Notes under the pieces: model-generated
Seen by the model: the letters and a program-made list of their open reading frames with translations, nothing else
Told to the model about the DNA's origin: nothing
Databases searched by the model: none
Assembly (NCBI GenBank): GCA_026399875.1
Contig: JAPLQF010000007.1
Coordinates: forward strand, 40,035-104,034
From: Burkholderiales bacterium
GTDB lineage: Bacteria; Pseudomonadota; Gammaproteobacteria; Burkholderiales; Burkholderiaceae_E
Reading direction: 5' to 3'
Length of the DNA: 64,000 nt
Shown: positions 58,646 through 64,000 of the stretch, piece after piece
Numbering within the stretch: position 1 is the first letter of the stretch
Layout: every line of letters starts with the position of its first letter
Position numbers and translations under genes: made by a program

Positions 58646-59514
58646 ACGCGGGTCACCACGGCTTTGCCGAACAGGCCATCCGGCTTGAGGGTCAGAGTGC
58701 CGACAATCAGGATGAGCGCGACTGTCAGTTTGAGTTCGGTGCCAATGACATAGGCACCGAGAAGATTTTCGAGGATGCCGACGATGAAGCCGCCGATCAC
58801 TGCGCCCCAGGCATTGTCGATGCCACCGAGCAGGGCGGCCGCAAAACCGTAGAGCAGGATACCGGACATCATGTTGGGATCGAGAAAGACGATCGGAGCG
58901 ACCATCATCCCGGCAACCGCGCCGATGGCCGCAGCCAGCCCCCAGCCGACGCCCAGCATCCAGGACACCCGGACCCCGACCAGTTTGGCTGAATCGGGGT
59001 TCTGAGCGGCCGCACGCATCGCAAGACCGATCGGGGTAAAGCGGAAGAAGGCATAGAGCGCAGCCAGCACGACCAGCATCACTGCCACGGACCCGAACTG
59101 ATGGGCCGAGAAATACTGGGTCGCGATGCCGGTGTCCTTCGGAAACGGGCTGGGGAAGGATTTGATGGTGTGATCGAAAATCATGCCGGCCACTGCATTG
59201 AAGATCACCAGCAGACCGACGAAGACGATCACATTGGTCAGCACCGGCGCCTTTTCGACCGGCTTGAGGATGGTCCGCTGAATCAGCAGGCCGCCCAGAA
59301 AGGAGACGGCCACCGTGGCGAAAAACGCGCCCCAGTAGGGCCAACCTGAATTGACAAGCGCCCAGGCGATGAAGGTGCTGAAGGTCGCCATCTCGCCCTG
59401 GGCGAAATTGATGTGGTGAGTGGCCTGATGAATCATGACCAGCGCGAGTCCGATCGAGGCATAGATAACCCCGTTGGAAATGCCGGCAAAGATCTGGTGA
59501 AATAAGGCTTCCAT
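58642..59514 (-). CDS. livH: Branched-chain amino acid-type ABC transporter permease LivH
   Basis: Inner-membrane permease of 290 residues. GISNGVIYASIGLALVMIHQ near residue 11, HINFAQGEMATFSTF near 33 and PIGLAMRAAAQNPDSAKLVG near 170 (EAA loop) are typical of LivH. AALLGGIDNAWGAVIGGF near 230 follows the family pattern. It lies between livF (54-base gap) and livM (four-base overlap) in one operon. Confidence 0.93.
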   Translation of the reverse strand: MEALFHQIFAGISNGVIYASIGLALVMIHQATHHINFAQGEMATFSTFIAWALVNSGWPYWGAFFATVAVSFLGGLLIQRTILKPVEKAPVLTNVIVFVGLLVIFNAVAGMIFDHTIKSFPSPFPKDTGIATQYFSAHQFGSVAVMLVVLAALYAFFRFTPIGLAMRAAAQNPDSAKLVGVRVSWMLGVGWGLAAAIGAVAGMMVAPIVFLDPNMMSGILLYGFAAALLGGIDNAWGAVIGGFIVGILENLLGAYVIGTELKLTVALILIVGTLTLKPDGLFGKAVVTRV

Positions 59515-59568
59515 CGTCTCTTTTCGCTCTGTTTTCTGTTTTTCGAGTGAGGGGATCGGGCGCTGAGA

Positions 59569-60282
59569 TCAGTAACCGAGGTAGACCTTTCGGACGGTCT
59601 CGTCATTCCGGATCTGTTCGCTCGGACCCGAGATCACAATCCGGCCGGTCTCGAGAAGGTAGGCATGGCTGGCCAGACCGAGCGCCAGACTGGCGTTCTG
59701 CTCGACCAGCAGCATGCTGACTTTCTCTTCCTCGTTGATCTTGCGCATGATGCGGAAGATCTCGGCGACGATCAGCGGGGCAAGGCCGAAGGACGGCTCA
59801 TCGAGCAGCAACAGGCGCGGACGCAACATCAGCGCCCGGCTGATCGCCAGCATTTGCTGCTCGCCGCCGGACAAGGTGCCGGCCTGCTGATTGCGTCGCT
59901 CTTTCAGTCGCGGGAAACGGGTGTAGGCCCGCTCGATGTCGAGCGCCACCTCGGCCCGGTCTTTGCGCACATAGGCACCGAGCTTGAGGTTTTCTTCGAC
60001 CGACAGTGCGGTGAACGTGCCGCGGCCATCGGGCACATGGGCCACGCCCATGCGCACAACCGATTCGGTCGCCTTGCCGACCAGCTGCTGGCCATCAAAG
60101 AGCACGCTGCCGCTGGTCTTGACCGTCTGGCAGATCGCGCGCAGGGTGGTGGTCTTGCCGGCGCCGTTGGCCCCCAGAATGGCGGTGATCTGCCCCTGGG
60201 CCAGCGAGAAATTCATGTCGTAGAGGACCTGGGTCGCGCCATAGGAGGCGTTCAGGCCCTTGACTTCAAGGAGTTCAGGCAT
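59569..60282 (-). CDS. livF: Branched-chain amino acid-type ABC transporter ATPase LivF
   Basis: Cytoplasmic ATPase of 237 residues. Walker A GANGAGKTT near residue 36, Q-loop, signature LSGGEQQMLAISRAL near 138, Walker B LLLLDEPSFGLAP near 157 and the switch His region are all present. It overlaps livG by eight bases. Together the two ATPases power the LivHM permease. Confidence 0.94.
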   Translation of the reverse strand: MPELLEVKGLNASYGATQVLYDMNFSLAQGQITAILGANGAGKTTTLRAICQTVKTSGSVLFDGQQLVGKATESVVRMGVAHVPDGRGTFTALSVEENLKLGAYVRKDRAEVALDIERAYTRFPRLKERRNQQAGTLSGGEQQMLAISRALMLRPRLLLLDEPSFGLAPLIVAEIFRIMRKINEEEKVSMLLVEQNASLALGLASHAYLLETGRIVISGPSEQIRNDETVRKVYLGY

Positions 60283-61060
60283 CTTCCGGTGCTCCGAGGT
60301 AGGCAGCGATCACTTCGGGATGCTGCTGGATTTCAGCCGGGGTGCCTTCGGCGATCTTCTTGCCGAAATTGATCACGACGACTTTCTGCGAAACCGCCAT
60401 CACCAGGCTCATATGGTGCTCGACCAGCAGCACGGTGATGCCGAGCCGGTCGCGGACATCGTTGATCCGTTCTTCCAGGCCGGCCATCTCGTCGTGGTTC
60501 AGTCCAGCAGCCGGCTCATCGAGCAGCAGCAGCTTGGGGTCGGACGCCAGAGCCCGGGCCATTTCGACCCGCTTCTGGATACCGAAGGGCAGGTCGCCGA
60601 CCAGACGCTGCGAATAGGGAGAGAGGTCCATGTAGTCGATGATCTCGGCAGCACGGGCACGCAGGCGATCCTCTTCTGCGGCCACCGATGACAGACCGAG
60701 TGCGCTCGCAAAAAAGCCCGCTTCGGACCGGCTGTGTGCACCGATCATGACGTTGCGCTCGACGCTCATGGTCTTGAACATCGCCAGGTTCTGGAAGGTG
60801 CGGCCGAAACCGAGCTTGGAGATCTCGTTGGACTGCATCGCGGTGATCGACTTCCCCTCGAAGAGAATGTCGCCGCTCTGGTAGGAATAAAGCCTGCTCA
60901 GGCAGTTGAAGAGCGTCGTCTTGCCGGCGCCGTTGGGGCCGATCAGACCGCAGACCCCGCCCCTGGGAACATCGAAGGTCACGCCGTCAAGGGCAACGAT
61001 GCCCCCAAATCGTACCGTGACACCCTGCACGCTGAGCAGGGCTGATTTGTCATCGACCAT
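60275..61060 (-). CDS. livG: Branched-chain amino acid-type ABC transporter ATPase LivG
   Basis: Cytoplasmic ATPase of 261 residues and first gene of the liv operon. Walker A GPNGAGKTT near residue 40, GRTFQNLAMFKTMSVERNV near 87 (Q-loop region), signature DLPFGIQKRVEMARAL near 157, Walker B LLLLDEPAAGLNHDEM near 173 and the LivG-type tail GTPAEIQQHPEVIAAYLG. A promoter is visible about 70 bases upstream. Confidence 0.94.
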   Translation of the reverse strand: MVDDKSALLSVQGVTVRFGGIVALDGVTFDVPRGGVCGLIGPNGAGKTTLFNCLSRLYSYQSGDILFEGKSITAMQSNEISKLGFGRTFQNLAMFKTMSVERNVMIGAHSRSEAGFFASALGLSSVAAEEDRLRARAAEIIDYMDLSPYSQRLVGDLPFGIQKRVEMARALASDPKLLLLDEPAAGLNHDEMAGLEERINDVRDRLGITVLLVEHHMSLVMAVSQKVVVINFGKKIAEGTPAEIQQHPEVIAAYLGAPEDA

Positions 61061-61129
61061 CTGTCTCCGTCCACTTCAAAATGACTTGCGCAGACCCTGT
61101 GACACAAGGTTTACCGCGCGGAAGGTGAG

Positions 61130-61159
61130 CTTATAAGCTGGAATCGGTACCGCTGGCAA
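61130..61159 (-). promoter_or_regulatory. Sigma-70 promoter of the liv operon
   Basis: On the minus strand TTGCCA (61159-61154) and TATAAG (61135-61130) are spaced by 18 bases, each one base off consensus. The leader to livG is about 65 bases. The remaining gap up to the hydrolase stop (61160-61351) shows no further convincing gene or site. Confidence 0.65.
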
Positions 61160-61351
61160 GCAGCTTCAGTGAGCCAAAGGGTTATCCCCGTCGACGGTGC
61201 CAGAAGCGCACTTTGCGTCGGGCGCAATTGCTGCATCGCAGCACCAACGCTTGCGTCACGCCACGAGCCAGCGCTGCCGGCTGACAAGCGCTCGAAACCC
61301 ACCGAAATCGGCAGACCCAACGCTAGCCTGGTAGCGCCCCGCACTAAGCGG

Positions 61352-62473
61352 TCAGCGGGACTCGAAGGCGTCACCCGTGCTCAGGTAAGCCCGTGGGCCG
61401 TCGCCTGACAACCACACTGCTGCCCGGGTATCGCTTTGCAGCATTGCTCGCCAGAACGCCAGGCTCATCCCTGCGGTGACCCGCATGACATGGGTATCGG
61501 CCGCCTTTCGGGCCGCCCTTGGCACGCCCCCGTTGAAAACCATGTGATCGCCTTCGGCAAACCACAGCAGCCAGGCATTTCCGGGCGGCAGTCGTTCGTA
61601 GACCGCCCGTCGCATGGCTGGTGTCACGCCGGTGAGCGCGCCGCCGTCGTCAAGGGCGCCGGTGATGACCATGAAGGGCAGTGTGATCGCGGCAAGAGCG
61701 GCCTCATCCGCACCACGGATCGCCGGACTGAAGGCGATCGCGGCACGGATTCGAGGATCGCGCAGCGGCGCGGCAGGCGTCGCAGAGCCCGGCTGATTCG
61801 CCGCTGCCGGCCAGACCAGCCGATCCTGGCCGGCCACGATCTGCGTGGTCTGCGCGCCGAAAGAGTGGCCGGACATGCCGACCCGAGCCAGGTCGAGACA
61901 GGCCAGCCGAGGGTCGCGAGCCTGACGCCCGGTCAGCCAGTCGAGCACCGCGGCGACGTCAAGCGCTCTCAGGACCGCCTGCTCGGGGGTCATGCCCAGG
62001 CGCAGTCTCGCGGGATCGAAGGTTCCCGGCCCGGTCCGCCAGAGCGACTCATCGCTGCCGGGATGCTGCAGATGGATGACCACGAATCCGTGCGAGGCCC
62101 AGTGCTCACCCCAGCGGGCACCACCGGCCTTCGATCCGCCCAGGCCGTGCGAGAACAGGATCAGCGGACGCGGTGTCGCGGCGGCGCAGGGCTGAGGCAC
62201 GCGCAGGCGCAACGCAATCGTGCGGCCACCCGGGCCGTCAACGAGATCGTCATCGAAGCGCTCGAGCGCGAAGGGGCCGGCGTCGAACAGACCGGCATCG
62301 CCCGAGAGGGCCACCGGCTGGGACCGGGACACGCCAGGCCAGATCAGCAGCGCAAGCACGAACCCGATCGACACAGCCAGCGCTGCCCTGCGCCGGCGCA
62401 CCGCCGAGCCGCCCGGCACATGGGGCCGGTGCGAGTCAAACGCGGGTAAGGTCGCCATTGGCACGCCCAGCAT
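61352..62473 (-). CDS. Alpha/beta hydrolase, dienelactone-hydrolase/PAF-acetylhydrolase-like, exported
   Basis: Predicted esterase or lipase of 373 residues. A basic N-terminus (VRRRRAALA) and hydrophobic stretch VSIGFVLALLIW form a signal peptide or anchor. LILFSHGLGGSKAGG near 108, nucleophile elbow MSGHSFGAQ near 200, an Asp in VITGALDDGG near 271 and a His in FAEGDHMVFNGG near 306 form the probable triad. The start at 62473 is uncertain: Met at 62458 is also possible and neither has a strong ribosome-binding site. Divergent from the pilus ATPase gene. Substrate unknown. Confidence 0.78.
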   Translation of the reverse strand: MLGVPMATLPAFDSHRPHVPGGSAVRRRRAALAVSIGFVLALLIWPGVSRSQPVALSGDAGLFDAGPFALERFDDDLVDGPGGRTIALRLRVPQPCAAATPRPLILFSHGLGGSKAGGARWGEHWASHGFVVIHLQHPGSDESLWRTGPGTFDPARLRLGMTPEQAVLRALDVAAVLDWLTGRQARDPRLACLDLARVGMSGHSFGAQTTQIVAGQDRLVWPAAANQPGSATPAAPLRDPRIRAAIAFSPAIRGADEAALAAITLPFMVITGALDDGGALTGVTPAMRRAVYERLPPGNAWLLWFAEGDHMVFNGGVPRAARKAADTHVMRVTAGMSLAFWRAMLQSDTRAAVWLSGDGPRAYLSTGDAFESR

Positions 62474-62711
62474 GAATGCGAATCTCGGAAGCTGCGCCGG
62501 GAGTGTAGCACGCGGGGCATCAGGTTTCGCCCGGGACGGCGCTCTCCGGGGGGCGCCCGGAGGGCCAGCGTCGCGATGCACCGACGGCGGCAAACCGCCG
62601 GCACGCCGACACTGTCCGTTCATCCTTGCCGTGCCGTGCGGCCGTGTCGGAAGCATTCCGGCGGCTGCAAACTAGTCTGATGAAGAACCGTTCAGCGATC
62701 TGGAGGAGGCA

Positions 62712-64000
62712 ATGAGCCTCGCCGTAGCAAGTGCCGCCGCCGACAACGTCATGTTGTCGGGGATGGCACGCGCGCTGGTGCAGCACCAGATGCTGTCGGC
62801 GGAAGAAGCAGCCGACATTCAGAAGAAAACCGACCCCGCCAAGGCAAAGTTCATTGACGTGCTGGTGAGCAGCGACGGTCTGTCGGCGCTCAATCTGGCG
62901 CGCTTTACCGCTGACACCTTCGGTTTGCCGCTGGTGGACCTCGCGGCGTTCGATGCCGGCATGCTGCTGACCGACCTGATCGACCCGAAGCTGCTGACCG
63001 AGACCCTCATCGTGCCGATTGCCAAGCGAGGCAACCGGCTGACCGTGCTGCTGTCGGACCCGACCGACCTCCAGGCGATCGACCGTATCAAGTTCCGGAC
63101 GCAGGCAACGGTCGATCCGATCGTCGTCGAGCACGACAAGTTGCGGAAATTCGTCGAGCAGCTGTCGCAATCGTCGACCGGCCAGACGAAAGCGGCGCTC
63201 GACGACGACCCCAGCGACTTCCAGCCGGAGGACGCCGAAGACGGCCTGGCACTGCCCGCAGCCGTGCGTCCGTCCACGGCCCGGCGTGGAACACCGAACT
63301 CCGGCCGAGCTGGGACGACGGGCGCTGCCGGTACCGCCGCGAACGACACCGTGCTGCCCGGCATCGCCCGCGCGCTGGTCCAGAACCAGGTGATCAGCTC
63401 CGAGCAGGCCTCTGCCATCCAGAAGAAGGTGGTCGCTGCGCAGGGCAGGTTCATCGACGAGCTCATCTCCAGCGGTCAGCTGAACGCGGAAACACTCGCG
63501 CGCTTCGCGTCGGACACCTTCGGTTTGCCGCTGGCGGACGTCTCGGCGCTCGATGCCGGCATGCTGGTGACCGACCTGATCGACGCGAAGCTGATGGCCG
63601 AGACCCTCATCGTGCCGATTGCCAAGCGAGGCAACCGCTTGACCGTGCTGTTGTCGGACCCGACCGACCTGCAGGCGATCGACCGCATCAAGTTCCGGAC
63701 GCAGGCAACGGTCGATCCAATCGTCGTCGAGCACGACAAGCTGCGCAAATTCATCGAGCAGCTGTCGAAATCGTCAACCGGCCAGACGAAAGCGGCGCTC
63801 GACGACGAACCCAGCAACCTCCAGCCCGAGGACGCCGACGAAGGTCTGGCGCTGCCCGCAGCGCTGCTTCCCGGCCTTGCCCGCGCGCTGATCCAGAATC
63901 AAGTGATCAGCCCCGAGCAGGCCTCGGCCATCCAGAAGAAGGTGGCCGCCGCGCAGGGCAGGTTCATCGACGAGCTCATCTCCAGCGGGCAGCTGAACGC
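62712..64000 (+). CDS. PilB/GspE-type ATPase with repeated N-terminal domain (5' part)
   Basis: Open to the right edge: 429 complete codons after a strong GGAGGAGG ribosome-binding site. The sequence is the N-terminal domain (T2SS_E_N/MshEN type) of type IV pilus assembly or type II secretion ATPases, recognisable from ADTFGLPLVDL, LIVPIAKRGNRLTVLLSDP and LQAIDRIKFRTQATVD. It is normally present once. Here residues 15-184 and 215-384 are two full copies, 131 of 170 positions identical, joined by a Ser/Gly/Ala/Thr-rich linker of 30 residues. A third copy starts at residue 386. Walker motifs are not yet reached. Known synteny (ispB, tRNA-Pro, then pilB) supports pilB, but the core must be seen. 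Confidence 0.8.
   Translation, partial: MSLAVASAAADNVMLSGMARALVQHQMLSAEEAADIQKKTDPAKAKFIDVLVSSDGLSALNLARFTADTFGLPLVDLAAFDAGMLLTDLIDPKLLTETLIVPIAKRGNRLTVLLSDPTDLQAIDRIKFRTQATVDPIVVEHDKLRKFVEQLSQSSTGQTKAALDDDPSDFQPEDAEDGLALPAAVRPSTARRGTPNSGRAGTTGAAGTAANDTVLPGIARALVQNQVISSEQASAIQKKVVAAQGRFIDELISSGQLNAETLARFASDTFGLPLADVSALDAGMLVTDLIDAKLMAETLIVPIAKRGNRLTVLLSDPTDLQAIDRIKFRTQATVDPIVVEHDKLRKFIEQLSKSSTGQTKAALDDEPSNLQPEDADEGLALPAALLPGLARALIQNQVISPEQASAIQKKVAAAQGRFIDELISSGQLN
62754..63263 (+). repeat. Domain repeat copy 1 (510 bp) of the pilus ATPase gene
   Basis: Encodes 170 residues from LSGMARALVQ to GLALPAA. Its 3' 60% is nearly the same as copy 2: 66 of 70 residues match over positions 81-150. The 5' part is the most diverged of the three copies (28 of 50 identical to copy 2). 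Confidence 0.92.
63354..63863 (+). repeat. Domain repeat copy 2 (510 bp) of the pilus ATPase gene
   Basis: Exactly the same length as copy 1, from LPGIARALVQ to GLALPAA, and joined to it by a 90-base linker rich in Gly, Ala, Thr and Arg codons. Only one codon separates its end from copy 3. Confidence 0.92.
63867..64000 (+). repeat. Domain repeat copy 3 (truncated by the window end)
   Basis: The 44 readable residues (from LPGLARALIQ) match copy 2 at 40 positions, including the unbroken stretch GRFIDELISSGQLN. Copies 2 and 3 are thus closest at their 5' ends while copies 1 and 2 are closest at their 3' ends. Confidence 0.88.

Noticed and set aside
57590..59344. A 584-codon fused permease reading through livH into livM
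   Set aside because: The first 233 codons are an out-of-frame shadow of livH; livM starts at 58645 with a normal N-terminus and ATGA overlap.
61111..61374. 87-codon frame between livG and the hydrolase
   Set aside because: It overlaps the hydrolase end and the liv promoter and has no ribosome-binding site or recognisable sequence.
41999..62711. Integrative element inserted at tRNA-Pro
   Set aside because: No integrase or relaxase gene and no second copy of the tRNA 3' end were found up to the pilus ATPase gene.

Overview
The window looks like a chromosomal piece of a high-GC betaproteobacterium of the order Burkholderiales. The evidence is the housekeeping gene set (proS, rppH, ispB, rplU-rpmA-obgE-proB, a tRNA-Pro and a type IV pilus ATPase), a Bug-type (TctC) solute receptor, a TctE-like sensor kinase and sustained high GC. 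No integrase, transposase, phage gene, CRISPR array or rRNA is visible, and I found no clear pseudogene.

Layout. 1-2.6 kb: 5' end of a secreted protein, proS, and divergent rppH. 2.6-16.2 kb: a catabolic region with a 2-hydroxyacid dehydrogenase, an FAH-family hydrolase and an SDR (together resembling the end of a 2-keto-3-deoxy-sugar-acid route), an alkylsulfatase-like metallo-beta-lactamase coupled to a crotonase, two MFS transporters, a formamidase, an IlvD/Edd dehydratase, an HpaI-type aldolase and a UxaA-type dehydratase. 16.2-24.3 kb: a two-component system divergent from a CzcCBA-type heavy-metal RND efflux operon. 24.3-32.5 kb: ArfB, an esterase, a thiolase, a zinc alcohol dehydrogenase, a large sensor kinase, a small GIY-YIG-like protein and EttA. 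32.5-35.6 kb: an OmpA-family porin with its own promoter and terminator, a crotonase and an orphan response regulator. 35.7-42.1 kb: the core block proB-obgE-TMEM165-rpmA-rplU, divergent ispB, an acyl-CoA dehydrogenase and tRNA-Pro(CGG). 42.1-48.4 kb: an unknown lipoprotein, a deviant GTP cyclohydrolase I, a Bug receptor, a TauD dioxygenase coupled to an SCP-x-like thiolase, and a chagasin-like lipoprotein. 48.5-53.3 kb: a two-subunit NAD-dependent formate dehydrogenase with a NuoE-NuoF fusion. 53.3-61.1 kb: a liv-type ABC transporter operon with two tandem paralogous binding proteins and an acyl-CoA ligase. 61.4-64 kb: a lipase-like hydrolase and the 5' part of a PilB/GspE-type ATPase gene.

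The most unusual item is the last gene. The N-terminal domain normally found once in PilB/GspE ATPases is repeated in frame. There are two complete 170-residue copies, 131/170 identical by my count, joined by a 30-residue Gly/Ala/Thr-rich linker, and a third copy begins before the window ends. The ATPase core would lie beyond the window.

Other points for a second look: a FolE-like enzyme with the usual catalytic His replaced by Gln; a crotonase without the first catalytic Glu; a hairpin 10 bases upstream of the TMEM165 start codon; helically phased TTCGCGAA sites upstream of the SDR operon; expandable in-frame repeats inside the acyl-CoA ligase; and an inverted repeat that buries that ligase's start codon. 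Gene functions are read from motifs and family knowledge; substrates are mostly inferred.
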